This document shows, piece after piece, positions 45,699 through 54,290 of a DNA stretch of 64,000 nucleotides. A model generated the notes under the pieces. It was not told where the DNA came from, made no database searches, and saw only the letters and a program-made list of their open reading frames with translations. A program made the translations under genes and the position numbers. Every line of letters begins with the position of its first letter. The stretch's first letter is position 1. The DNA comes from an uncultured Paracoccaceae bacterium (GTDB lineage Bacteria > Pseudomonadota > Alphaproteobacteria > Rhodobacterales > Rhodobacteraceae): positions 186,001 to 250,000 of the forward strand of contig CANMPK010000001.1 of NCBI GenBank assembly GCA_947499725.1, written 5' to 3'.

Positions 45699-47202
45699 AG
45701 CGGTTAACGCATTTTATGCGCAGCGCCCTGTGCTGCGCTTTTTCTTTACAGTCGCATTGGGCGTTCTGGCCAGTTTAGGTCAGGCGCCCTTTGGCGTTCC
45801 GCTTGTATCCTTGTTCAGCTTTGCGGCGATCATGCTGCTCTATTCTGGCGTAAGCTCGGGCAAGCAGGCGGCCAAGCTGGGCTGGGTCTTTGCGCTTGGG
45901 TATTTCGCACTGACCATGCAGTGGCTGGTCTCTCCTTTCTTAGTGGAGCCTGAGATACACGGCTGGATGGCACCTTTTGCTGTGGTGTTTATGGCTGGGG
46001 GCCTCGCCTTGTTTTGGGGCGCGGCTTTTGCGGGCGCCTACCGCTTTGGCGCTGTGGGCTTGATCATCACAGTGCCTTTGGCTGAATTGGGACGGGCATA
46101 TGTGTTTACAGGCTTCCCATGGGGCATGCCGGCTTATGGACTGGTGGATCGCTGGTTTGGGCAAGGGGCCGCGTTTGTTGGATCGCATGGGCTGAACATG
46201 GCCTTTTTATTGGTGGCCTATGCGTTTTGCGCGGTGGTGACCCAGCGCGGCGGGAAACGTGTCATCGCTGCCGTTGTCAGCGGGCTGGGCGTTCTGGCAT
46301 TGCTGGAAGGGCCTGCGCCGCTGCCTGTTGCTGAAGATGCACCTGTTGTGCGTCTTGTGCAGCCCAATGCGCCACAGCACCAGAAATGGGACCCTGATTA
46401 CATGGGCCTGTTTTATGATCGCGCTCTTGCGGCCACCCGCGCTGAGGGCGAGGTGGACCTGATCCTTTGGCCTGAAACCAGCTTGCCGGGCGCGTTGCCG
46501 GGTGGTCAGCGTTTCATTGATGAGATTTCGGAAGCTGCGGGCGATACGCCCTTTGTGATTGGTGCGAACCGCTTTGAGGGCCCGTTACTGATGAACGCGG
46601 CGGTGTATGTAGGGGCCGCTGGCGAGATCGAGCAGACTTACGATAAATATCATCTGGTGCCCTTTGGTGAATACATGCCCTTTGGGGAGTGGCTGGCAGA
46701 GCTGGGTATTCATGGCCTCGCGGCAAGCCAAGGCATGGGGTTCTTCCCCGGACCGGGCGCAGAATTGATGGACCTTGGACCATTGGGCAAAGCTCTGCCG
46801 CTGATTTGCTACGAGGCGGTTTTCCCGCAGGATGTAAATCGGTGGGACACGCGTCCTGATGTTTTGATGCAAATCACCAATGATGCGTGGTTTGGAACGT
46901 TCTCTGGTCCGTACCAGCATTTGGCCCAAGCGCAGATGCGCGCGATCGAGCAGGGTTTGCCTTTTGTGCGCGTGGCCAACACGGGTGTCTCTGCAATGAT
47001 TGATCCAAGAGGGCGCGTGCTGGATGCCCTGCCTTTGAACGAAGCGGGGCATCTTGATGTGGGCTTACCTGCGCCTTTGCCGCAAACGCTTTATTCCAAA
47101 ACCGGCGACGGGTTGGTGTTTTTGTTCCTGTTGGCAGGACTTATTGCGCTTTGTGTCCGAAAGCGCCCTGTTAGAGTTGACGATACCGGCGCACAGCATT
47201 AA
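45685..47202 (+). CDS. lnt: Apolipoprotein N-acyltransferase Lnt
   Basis: Final step of lipoprotein maturation: N-acylation of the lipid-modified Cys. The 505-residue protein has six to eight membrane helices and a periplasmic nitrilase domain with the catalytic triad Glu ([11 protein letters not shown]), Lys ([13 protein letters not shown]) and Cys ([10 protein letters not shown]). It should act on Pal and the 42235 lipoprotein among others. It overlaps the upstream gene. Confidence 0.95.
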   Translation: MWPNKAVNAFYAQRPVLRFFFTVALGVLASLGQAPFGVPLVSLFSFAAIMLLYSGVSSGKQAAKLGWVFALGYFALTMQWLVSPFLVEPEIHGWMAPFAVVFMAGGLALFWGAAFAGAYRFGAVGLIITVPLAELGRAYVFTGFPWGMPAYGLVDRWFGQGAAFVGSHGLNMAFLLVAYAFCAVVTQRGGKRVIAAVVSGLGVLALLEGPAPLPVAEDAPVVRLVQPNAPQHQKWDPDYMGLFYDRALAATRAEGEVDLILWPETSLPGALPGGQRFIDEISEAAGDTPFVIGANRFEGPLLMNAAVYVGAAGEIEQTYDKYHLVPFGEYMPFGEWLAELGIHGLAASQGMGFFPGPGAELMDLGPLGKALPLICYEAVFPQDVNRWDTRPDVLMQITNDAWFGTFSGPYQHLAQAQMRAIEQGLPFVRVANTGVSAMIDPRGRVLDALPLNEAGHLDVGLPAPLPQTLYSKTGDGLVFLFLLAGLIALCVRKRPVRVDDTGAQH

Positions 47203-47218
47203 GTGCAGCCTACTGTTC

Positions 47219-47261
47219 TGTCACAACGGCTTCCTGGCGTGGCAGAGAAACTTAATGGAGC
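47219..47261 (+). ncRNA. SAM/SAH riboswitch upstream of metK
   Basis: The leader carries TCACAACGGCTTCCTGGCGT, nearly identical to the known SAM/SAH riboswitch core. The P1 stem is TGTCAC / GTGGCA (47219-47224 with 47239-47244). Downstream GGAGC (47257-47261), which is the metK Shine-Dalgarno sequence, can pair with GCTTC in the loop (47229-47233) to form the pseudoknot. SAM binding should therefore sequester the ribosome-binding site and reduce MetK synthesis. Confidence 0.9.
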
Positions 47262-47266
47262 GCTTC

Positions 47267-48448
47267 ATGGCCAGACAGAACTACACTTTCACTTCCGAAT
47301 CCGTTTCGGAGGGTCATCCAGATAAAGTATGCGACCGTATTTCGGACGCAGTGTTGGATGCGTTTTTGGCTGAAGAACCAGAAGCGCGCGTGGCAGCAGA
47401 GACCTTTGCAACAACCGACCGCGTCGTGATTGGCGGCGAGGTTGGCCTGTATGATCAAGACAAGCTGAAGGATTACTTGGGCAAGATCGACGAGATCGCT
47501 CGCGATTGTATCAAAGACATCGGGTACGAGCAGGACAAGTTCCACCACGAGACTGTTGAGATCACCAACCTTCTACACGCCCAATCCGCGCATATTGCGC
47601 AGGGTGTCGATGCCTCTGCCGATAAGGAAGAGGGCGCTGGCGACCAAGGGATCATGTTTGGCTATGCCACGACAGAAACCCCTGATCTGATGCCGGCTCC
47701 GATCCAATATGCCCATGCGATCCTGCGTCGTTTGGCTGAGGTGCGTAAATCTGGCGAGCAAGCCGTGCTTGGCCCAGATGCGAAAACGCAGCTGTCCGTG
47801 CGCTATGAAGATGGCAAGCCGGTGGGCGTGAGCTCTTTGGTTCTGTCCACGCAGCACATGGATGAAAGCCTGACCAGCGCCGATATCCATCAGATCGTTG
47901 CGCCATACATCACCGAAGTTCTGCCAGAGGGCTGGCTGACCGAGGAAACCGAATGGCACGTGAACCCAACTGGGAAATTCGTGATCGGCGGCCCTGATGG
48001 GGATGCTGGTTTGACGGGCCGTAAGATCATCGTCGACACATATGGCGGTGCGGCGCCACATGGTGGCGGGGCGTTTTCTGGCAAAGACCCAACCAAGGTG
48101 GACCGCTCTGCGGCCTATGCTGCGCGCTATTTGGCGAAGAACGTTGTGGCGGCTGGCATGGCAGAACGCTGCACAATTCAGCTGTCTTACGCGATTGGTG
48201 TGTCTAAGCCTTTGTCGATCTACGCGGAAACCTATGGCACTGGCCAAGTCTCTGATGCTGAAATCGAAGCGGCGGTGGCTTCTGTGATGGATCTGACACC
48301 GCGCGGCATTCGCGAGCACCTGCAGTTAAACAAACCGATTTACCAGCGCACCGCTGCTTATGGTCACTTTGGCCGCAAGCCAGACGCGGATGGCGGCTTT
48401 AGCTGGGAACGCACAGATTTGGCGGATGCTTTGAAAGCCTCTGTTTAA
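47267..48448 (+). CDS. metK: S-adenosylmethionine synthetase MetK
   Basis: Makes SAM from Met and ATP. The 393-residue protein has all the family motifs: [24 protein letters not shown], and [19 protein letters not shown]. The ATG ARQNYTF is placed 5 bases after the riboswitch GGAGC and fits family length; the ORF-track start lies in lnt. Feedback control by its product is expected. Confidence 0.97.
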   Translation: MARQNYTFTSESVSEGHPDKVCDRISDAVLDAFLAEEPEARVAAETFATTDRVVIGGEVGLYDQDKLKDYLGKIDEIARDCIKDIGYEQDKFHHETVEITNLLHAQSAHIAQGVDASADKEEGAGDQGIMFGYATTETPDLMPAPIQYAHAILRRLAEVRKSGEQAVLGPDAKTQLSVRYEDGKPVGVSSLVLSTQHMDESLTSADIHQIVAPYITEVLPEGWLTEETEWHVNPTGKFVIGGPDGDAGLTGRKIIVDTYGGAAPHGGGAFSGKDPTKVDRSAAYAARYLAKNVVAAGMAERCTIQLSYAIGVSKPLSIYAETYGTGQVSDAEIEAAVASVMDLTPRGIREHLQLNKPIYQRTAAYGHFGRKPDADGGFSWERTDLADALKASV

Positions 48449-48475
48449 TCTTTTCTAGCATTGGTACTGTTAGCA

Positions 48476-48509
48476 CGCGGCGCTTCGGATCGAAGCGCCG
48501 CGTTTGTGT
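48476..48509 (+). terminator. Terminator of metK
   Basis: Perfect 12-bp stem CGCGGCGCTTCG / CGAAGCGCCGCG with a 3-base loop, followed by TTTGTGTTTG, 27 bases after the metK stop. Confidence 0.82.
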
Positions 48510-48526
48510 TTGTAAGTGGGTGTCAG

Positions 48527-49033
48527 ATGAAACGGATCATGTTGGTTGGAGGGCCGGGGGCAGGTAAGTCGACCTTGGCGCGCCAGATTGGCGACAAACT
48601 AGGGTTGCCGGTTGTGCATATGGATGCACTGTTTTGGCAGCCCGGTTGGAACAGTCGCGATGAGGATGATTTTCAACGTTTGGCGACAGAGGCCGCCGCG
48701 GGCGAAGCTTGGGTCATCGACGGCAATTACACGCGCACGCAGGCTTTGCGACTAGAACGCGTTGATCTTATTGTCTTTGTGGATGTGCCGCATCTTTTGC
48801 GCATGTGGCGGATTTTGAAGCGACGGATCGTGAACCATGGGCGCACGCGCGCAGATTTGGGCGAAGGTTGCCCAGAGCGCTTGAACCTAGAATTCTTGCA
48901 GTGGACGTGGGAGTTCGAAACCAAACGCGCGCCTGCAATGCGCGAGAAATTTGCGAAGTTGGCTGAAACCAAAACAGTCGTGCATTTGAAGACCCGCGCA
49001 GAGGTGCGTCAGTTTTTGCAGGGGTTAACCTGA
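48527..49033 (+). CDS. P-loop nucleotide kinase-like protein (AAA/adenylate-kinase type)
   Basis: A 168-residue protein similar to the DNA topology modulation (FlaR)-like kinases. Walker A GGPGAGKSTLA is at about 8-16, then HMDALFWQPGW, DGNYTRT and the lid-like RILKRRIVNHGRTR. The substrate is unknown. The start ATG KRIMLVGGPG was chosen because the longer ORF covers the metK terminator. Confidence 0.85.
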   Translation: MKRIMLVGGPGAGKSTLARQIGDKLGLPVVHMDALFWQPGWNSRDEDDFQRLATEAAAGEAWVIDGNYTRTQALRLERVDLIVFVDVPHLLRMWRILKRRIVNHGRTRADLGEGCPERLNLEFLQWTWEFETKRAPAMREKFAKLAETKTVVHLKTRAEVRQFLQGLT

Positions 49034-49127
49034 AATTTACGCCTTCTGTTAGGTAAGTCTTTGGAGTTTGCGCCGATTATGCCAATGTCCGTGCAACTAA
49101 AAAAATCCTATTGGGGGACGCGCAGAT

Positions 49128-49988
49128 ATGTTGGTTGATGTGGGCTTGCCGCTGTCACTGGCTTTTATCATGTTTTCATTGGGCTACGGGCTGACCTTCG
49201 CTGATTTCGGGCGCGTGATTGCGATGCCCAAGGCGGTTTTGACCGGCGTGATTTTGCAAATCATCATGGTGCCCGCGGTGGTTTATGCGCTGCTGCTGTT
49301 TACAGATTTGCCGCCCGAAATGGCCTTTGGCACGATGATCCTGTCGTTTTGCCCAGGGGGCGTGACGTCGAGTATCCTCACGAAGTTCGCGCGGGGCAAT
49401 GTGGCCTTGTCGATTAGCCTTACGGCGGTGGTTAGCTTGGTCTCGGTTCTAACAGTGCCTGCTTTTGTGGGCTGGGCCGCGCAGACTTTTCTGGGCGAAG
49501 CAGCGCCTGCGATTAATATCACGCGCATTGGCCTTACGATGTTTGCGCTGACTGCTGTGCCGGTGCTGATCGGGCTTTTGGCGCGCCATAAGGCGCCGAA
49601 GTTTGCCAAGGAAACCGAAAAGTTTGTGTTTGGCCTGTCGTTGTTGCTGTTCTTTGCGGTGGTGACAGCGACGCTTGGCACCAACATGGACATGGTGAAG
49701 GCGAACTTCCCTAAGCTTGGGCCTTTGTTGATTATCATCAACCTGATCTTGCTGGTGACTGGTTTTGTTGTGGCGCAGGTGATTGGGCTGAAATCTAAAG
49801 ATGGCATCTGTATTTCGATTGAACTTGGCGTGCAAAACGCGGCTTCGGGTATCACCGTGGCAGGTCTTGTGGCGGCGGCGTCTGGCGTGTCGGACTATGG
49901 TATTCCTTCCGCGCTTTATGGGCTGGTGATGTATCTGGTGACCATTCCCGGCGTCATTGTCATTCGCCGTCGGTTTCGCAAGGCTTGA
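49128..49988 (+). CDS. Bile acid:sodium symporter (SBF) family transporter
   Basis: A 286-residue membrane protein with about 9-10 helices. Family hallmarks are the PGGVTSSILTKFARGNVALS stretch in the first crossover region and the ELGVQNAASGITVAGLV stretch in the second. It probably couples Na+ to uptake of an organic anion; bile acids are an unlikely substrate in a marine bacterium. A single gene with an AT-rich upstream region. Confidence 0.88.
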   Translation: MLVDVGLPLSLAFIMFSLGYGLTFADFGRVIAMPKAVLTGVILQIIMVPAVVYALLLFTDLPPEMAFGTMILSFCPGGVTSSILTKFARGNVALSISLTAVVSLVSVLTVPAFVGWAAQTFLGEAAPAINITRIGLTMFALTAVPVLIGLLARHKAPKFAKETEKFVFGLSLLLFFAVVTATLGTNMDMVKANFPKLGPLLIIINLILLVTGFVVAQVIGLKSKDGICISIELGVQNAASGITVAGLVAAASGVSDYGIPSALYGLVMYLVTIPGVIVIRRRFRKA

Positions 49989-50040
49989 CCTAGGCGGGCG
50001 CATTGGGCAAAGGGGGCGCTGATTGTGAGACGAGATCCCC

Positions 50041-50778
50041 ATGCCTGAGAAAAAGCCAAACACTCCCCCCGAGCAGCACCCAAACGGCGCGCCTTGGCGC
50101 AACTTCTATGGGCGTTTCAAAGGCAAGAGCCTGAAGAAAACGCAGGAAGAGTGGCTGGAGAAGGACTTGGCAGAGCTGAGCCCGGGCAAAGTGACATGGG
50201 AAGAAAACCCAGAGCGTGAGAATATTGACCTGAAAGGTCTGTTTGGCGATCGCGATGTCTGGCTTGAGGTTGGCTTTGGCGGCGGCGAGCATTTGGTCCA
50301 CCAAGCGGCGCAAAACCCTGATGTGGGGATTATCGGCTGCGAGCCGTATATCAACGGCGTGGCTATGTTGCTGGGCAAAATCCGTAAGGCAGGTGGCGAC
50401 AATATCCGCGTCCACCCAGGCGATGCGCGGGACATGTTTGATGTATTGCCGGAAGCATCCATTTCCAAAGCATTCTTGCTCTATCCTGATCCATGGCCCA
50501 AAAAGCGCCACCACCGTCGTCGTTTTGTGACGCCAGAGCATCTGGAGCCACTGGCGCGTGTTCTGAAGCCGGGCGCGATTTTCCGTGTGGCAACGGACAT
50601 CGAAGACTATGTGCGCCAGACCTTGGAAGAGGTGCCGCGCGCAGGGTTTGAGTGGTTGGCAGAAGGTCCAGAAGATTGGCGCCAGCCGTGGGAAGATTGG
50701 ATTTCCACACGCTATGAGCAGAAAGCCTTCCGCGAAGGGCGCAAAGCGCATTACCTGACATTCCGCCGTAAGGGATAA
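50041..50778 (+). CDS. trmB: tRNA (guanine-N7-)-methyltransferase TrmB
   Basis: A 245-residue SAM-dependent enzyme forming m7G46 in tRNA. The SAM site is LEVGFGGGEHLVHQA, the catalytic region FLLYPDPWPKKRHHRRRFV is highly conserved, and the C-terminal TRYEQKAFREGR is typical. A basic N-terminal extension of about 65 residues is common in this group. It is near metK, the SAM source. Confidence 0.95.
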   Translation: MPEKKPNTPPEQHPNGAPWRNFYGRFKGKSLKKTQEEWLEKDLAELSPGKVTWEENPERENIDLKGLFGDRDVWLEVGFGGGEHLVHQAAQNPDVGIIGCEPYINGVAMLLGKIRKAGGDNIRVHPGDARDMFDVLPEASISKAFLLYPDPWPKKRHHRRRFVTPEHLEPLARVLKPGAIFRVATDIEDYVRQTLEEVPRAGFEWLAEGPEDWRQPWEDWISTRYEQKAFREGRKAHYLTFRRKG

Positions 50779-50792
50779 GCTGAGGGGCGGGC

Positions 50793-50837
50793 AGGGGCTT
50801 TGCCCCTCGCGCGTACCGCGCTCACCCCAAGGTATTT
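50793..50837 (+). repeat. Two-hairpin intergenic element, copy 3
   Basis: Hairpin 1 AGGGGCTTTGCCCCT, hairpin 2 GCGCG-TAC-CGCGC, then the same CACCCCAAGGTATTT box as copy 1. It begins 14 bases after the trmB stop. Confidence 0.72.
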
Positions 50838-50959
50838 GAGCCAAGCAAAAGCCGTATGGGCATTTTGCCTGAAAGTATCTGTGTTGCGTGCTGAGGGCAT
50901 GGACCTTGGCCTTGTTCTGCGCTAACAGCCTTGGCCAAGACCACAGGAGAATTGCGACT

Positions 50960-52312
50960 ATGTCAGGCCACGGCACCCCTATTCCTATGACCTCTCGTCC
51001 TTGCGGACCTTTGAAGGGCGAGGCCAATGTGCCGGGCGATAAGTCGATTTCGCACCGCTCTTTGATTTTGGGCGCTTTGTCTGTTGGAGAGACACATATC
51101 ACTGGCTTGCTGGAAGGCGAGGATGTTCTGGACACAGCCAAAGCGATGCGCGCTTTTGGCGCCGAGGTGACCGAGCATGGTGGCGGTGAATGGACTGTTC
51201 AGGGCGTTGGCGTTGGTGGCTTTGCTGAACCAGACAATGTGATTGATTGCGGCAACTCTGGCACTGGTGTGCGTCTGATTATGGGCTGCATGGCGACCTC
51301 TGATATTTCGGTGACCTTCACTGGCGATGCCTCTTTAAACAAGCGCCCGATGGCGCGTGTGACAGATCCGATTGCTTTGTTTGGCGCGCAATCTGTGGGC
51401 CGCTCTGGTGGGCGCTTGCCGATGACCATTGTAGGCGCAGCTGATCCTGTGCCGGTGCGATATGAAGTGCCGATGCCATCCGCGCAGGTGAAATCTGCGG
51501 TTTTGCTGGCGGGCTTGAATGCGCCGGGCAAGACGGTTGTGATTGAGAAAGAAGCAACCCGCGATCACACAGAGCGTATGTTGCAAGGCTTTGGTGCAGA
51601 GCTGACCGTTGAGGATACCGACGAAGGCCGTGTGATCACTTTGGTTGGCCAGCCTGAGCTGAAGGCGCAAACGATTGTTGTGCCGCGCGATCCTTCAAGC
51701 GCTGCTTTCCCTGTGTGTGCGGCGATTGTCACGCCGGGGTCTGATGTGCTTGTGCCAAATATCGGCCTGAACCCAACGCGTGCGGGCTTGTTCACAACGC
51801 TGCGCGAAATGGGCGCTGATCTGACGTATGAAAACGAACGCGAAGAAGGCGGTGAGCCGGTTGCAGACCTGCGTGCGAAATTCTCGCCGAACCTGAAAGG
51901 CATTGAGGTTGATCCGGCACGCGCGGCGTCGATGATTGATGAATATCCGGTTCTGTCCGTTGTGGCGGCCTATGCTGAAGGCGACACGGTGATGAATGGC
52001 GTGAAAGAGCTGCGCGTGAAGGAATCTGACCGTATTGACGCGATGGCAAAGGGCCTGCGCTTGAACGGTATTGAAGTGGATGAAGGCGATGATTGGTGGA
52101 TTGTCAAAGGCCTGGGCCATGGCAATGTGCCGGGCGGCGGCACTTGCGCGACCGAGCTGGATCACCGTATCGCCATGAGCTTTATGATCTTGGGCATGGC
52201 GGCGCAAAAGCCTGTCAGCGTGGATGATGGCAGCCCGATCGCCACATCTTTCCCGATCTTTGAAGGCCTAATGGCGGAACTGGGCGCGCAGCTTGTGCGT
52301 GGCAACGGCTAA
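50960..52312 (+). CDS. aroA: 3-phosphoshikimate 1-carboxyvinyltransferase (EPSP synthase) AroA
   Basis: Makes EPSP in the shikimate pathway. The 450-residue protein has [16 protein letters not shown] at the shikimate-3-phosphate site and the [12 protein letters not shown] motif. In the glyphosate-contact loop it reads [10 protein letters not shown], with Ala at the class II-defining position not assignable by eye. The start [11 protein letters not shown] follows ACAGGAGA. It supplies chorismate for the chorismate mutase and trp genes in this window. Confidence 0.95.
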   Translation: MSGHGTPIPMTSRPCGPLKGEANVPGDKSISHRSLILGALSVGETHITGLLEGEDVLDTAKAMRAFGAEVTEHGGGEWTVQGVGVGGFAEPDNVIDCGNSGTGVRLIMGCMATSDISVTFTGDASLNKRPMARVTDPIALFGAQSVGRSGGRLPMTIVGAADPVPVRYEVPMPSAQVKSAVLLAGLNAPGKTVVIEKEATRDHTERMLQGFGAELTVEDTDEGRVITLVGQPELKAQTIVVPRDPSSAAFPVCAAIVTPGSDVLVPNIGLNPTRAGLFTTLREMGADLTYENEREEGGEPVADLRAKFSPNLKGIEVDPARAASMIDEYPVLSVVAAYAEGDTVMNGVKELRVKESDRIDAMAKGLRLNGIEVDEGDDWWIVKGLGHGNVPGGGTCATELDHRIAMSFMILGMAAQKPVSVDDGSPIATSFPIFEGLMAELGAQLVRGNG

Positions 52313-52340
52313 AGCGTCGAAACGCTTTTCTTGATTTTTA

Positions 52341-52377
52341 GGCCGCATTGGGCAAAATCGCCCGGTGCGGCCTTTTT
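52341..52377 (+). terminator. Terminator of aroA
   Basis: Stem GGCCGCA / TGCGGCC with inner GGGC / GCCC, then TTTTT, 28 bases after the aroA stop. Confidence 0.85.
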
Positions 52378-52410
52378 GTGCCGCCTGTCTGGGGAGAGGG
52401 GAGGCTGCCC

Positions 52411-52926
52411 ATGCGACTTTGGTTTTGGCTTTGTGCGTTGATCTCGCTGGTGTTGCTGGCGTTGATGAGCCTTTGGAGTTTTCCGTTTATTGCCCGCGAA
52501 GCCGGTGGCTTGGCGGCGTTTGATCTGCGGTTGTTTGGGTATTCTGCGGCGCAGGGGCAGGCGTTTTTGGCTGCTTTATCTGAAGACGGACGGACGTTTT
52601 ACCTCAATACACAGCATCGGTTGGATTTCGTGTTTCCGGTGTTTCTGACGGCCAGCATGATGTTGGCGGGGGCTTTGTTGTTTCGCGCGTTGGGCAGTCG
52701 CTGCATACAGATTTTGGCGTTGATGTATCTGTCATCAGATTTCCTAGAGAACCGCACCATCGCGGCCATGTTGCGCATGCCGGATGGGCAGGATTCGGCG
52801 ATGATAGATATGGCGAGCCTTTGGACCATGGCGAAGTTTTCCTTGATTGCCATTCTGTTGGTTTGCTTGGCCCTTGGACTTTTCGCGCGGATTTGGGGCG
52901 CGAACTGGGCCAAACGTCAGGTCTGA
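52411..52926 (+). CDS. Four-helix membrane protein related to the 33841 gene
   Basis: A 171-residue protein with four predicted membrane helices. Motifs GRTFYLNTQHRLDFVF and SSDFLEN match the positions of GTLDVYVFTQQFDFLF and TMDAMEN in the protein at 33841, and a Lys-Phe pair precedes the last helix in both. Function unknown. The ATG RLWFWL was used with GAGGGGAGG upstream. Followed by cmk after 66 bases. Confidence 0.75.
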   Translation: MRLWFWLCALISLVLLALMSLWSFPFIAREAGGLAAFDLRLFGYSAAQGQAFLAALSEDGRTFYLNTQHRLDFVFPVFLTASMMLAGALLFRALGSRCIQILALMYLSSDFLENRTIAAMLRMPDGQDSAMIDMASLWTMAKFSLIAILLVCLALGLFARIWGANWAKRQV

Positions 52927-52992
52927 TGGCTAAGTGCTTGCGCCTTTGAGCCGAACGCAGTTTAAAGCGTCAAAAGGTATGACGAGGCAAAG

Positions 52993-53598
52993 ATGCGCAA
53001 GACAGTCGCGATTGATGGGCCTGCAGCAGCAGGCAAAGGTACGATTTCCAAAGCAGTGGCGCAGCACTTCGGTTTTGCGCATTTGGACACTGGGCTTTTG
53101 TATCGCGCGGTCGGGGCGAAGGTTTTGCAAGGTATTGATCCGGTTGAAGCGGCCAAGGCGCTGACTGCCGAAGATCTAGAGGCTGATAATCTGCGGACGC
53201 CCGAAGTTGCGCAAGCGGCCTCCAAGACCGCCGTGGTTGCCGATGTTCGTGCAGCTCTGGTGGATTTCCAACGCGCCTTTGCGCGTCGCGCCGGTGGTGC
53301 CGTTTTGGATGGGCGCGACATTGGCACGGTGATTTGCCCGAACGCCGAGGTGAAGCTGTTTGTGACCGCCAGCGCAGAGGTGCGCGCAGAGCGCCGGTAT
53401 TTGGAGCTGTCTGGCAAAGGTCATTCGGATACGCGCGAAGAGGTGCTTGCGGATGTGAAAGCACGCGATGAGCGAGATATGAACCGCGCAGAAGCTCCTT
53501 TGAAGCCGGCAGAGGATGCGGTTTTGATCGATACCTCTGATCTGAGCATCGAAGATGCGGTGGCGAAAGCCGTTGCGGCGATTACGGCGAAAGATTAA
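52993..53598 (+). CDS. cmk: Cytidylate kinase Cmk
   Basis: Phosphorylates CMP and dCMP. The 201-residue protein has the P-loop [11 protein letters not shown] at about 6-16, [12 protein letters not shown], the [11 protein letters not shown] motif and the Arg-rich lid (AERRYLEL). The usual rpsA neighbour follows, but a convergent acetyltransferase gene lies between, overlapping the cmk 3' end by 17 bases. Confidence 0.96.
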   Translation: MRKTVAIDGPAAAGKGTISKAVAQHFGFAHLDTGLLYRAVGAKVLQGIDPVEAAKALTAEDLEADNLRTPEVAQAASKTAVVADVRAALVDFQRAFARRAGGAVLDGRDIGTVICPNAEVKLFVTASAEVRAERRYLELSGKGHSDTREEVLADVKARDERDMNRAEAPLKPAEDAVLIDTSDLSIEDAVAKAVAAITAKD

Positions 53599-53998
53599 GT
53601 TCCATCATCTGGCAGGGTTCGTTTTCAACCAGATAAGGCGCTCCATAGGTTGAAAACCCCAGCTTTTCATAAAACCCATGGGCAGACACCCGACCGTTTA
53701 GAATAATGCGCCTGCCGCCGTTGTTTTTCACATGATCGATGCCGGTGCGCACCATGGCTGCCCCGATGCCTTGGCCTTGATAGCTGGGTTCGGTGGCCAG
53801 TTTGCGCAATTGCACGGCGCCTTCGACATCAAACAGCGACATAACCGCAATGATGCGATCCCCGTCAAAAGCTGCGAAATGAGTGGCTTGGTCATCGCCC
53901 TTCACGGCCACAAAATCGCGGGGTTTGTCGGGCCGCATCACGGAATGACGCAGATCATAGGTTTGCTGAACGGTGACTTGGCGGATCGGATAGGTCAT
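53582..53998 (-). CDS. GNAT-family N-acetyltransferase
   Basis: A 138-residue single-domain GNAT protein. The acetyl-CoA site is [17 protein letters not shown] (Q/R-x-x-G-x-G/A) and the C-terminal strand [18 protein letters not shown] is typical. The acceptor is unknown. The [13 protein letters not shown] was used. It is oriented against cmk and inserted between cmk and rpsA. Confidence 0.88.
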   Translation of the reverse strand: MTYPIRQVTVQQTYDLRHSVMRPDKPRDFVAVKGDDQATHFAAFDGDRIIAVMSLFDVEGAVQLRKLATEPSYQGQGIGAAMVRTGIDHVKNNGGRRIILNGRVSAHGFYEKLGFSTYGAPYLVENEPCQMMELNLSP

Positions 53999-54141
53999 GC
54001 GCCTTTCGTGGCAAAGATCATCTGCCGCCGCAAGGGGTGTGTAAGATTCAGACAATCAAGCCAAAGCCCTTGCAAACAAGGCGCAATCGTCATATACGCG
54101 CCCAAGTCTGACGACCGTTAAGAGTCGCTGATGTGGTGAGC

Positions 54142-54170
54142 AGGGCCCGGGGAATGCCTCCGGCCCTTCT
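54142..54170 (+). terminator. GC-rich hairpin in the rpsA leader region
   Basis: Stem AGGGCC(C)GG / CCGGCCCT with an 9-base loop, followed by TCTTGTTTG, about 120 bases before rpsA. It may stop transcripts running through the acetyltransferase antisense strand, or act as an attenuator for rpsA. A second weaker stem CCAAG / CTTGG lies closer to rpsA. Confidence 0.5.
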
Positions 54171-54290
54171 TGTTTGTGTGATCACCACCTTGGCAATCCT
54201 AAGAAAAACGGCCCAAGACGCAATGAAACCAAGACCGGCGGAGACAACCGCTTGGCCCGTATAAACGTTTGTAAAGGAATTTGAGACCAC

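Noticed and set aside
49990-51141. 383-residue ORF antisense to trmB and aroA start
   Set aside because: Spans two opposing real genes and the two-hairpin repeat.
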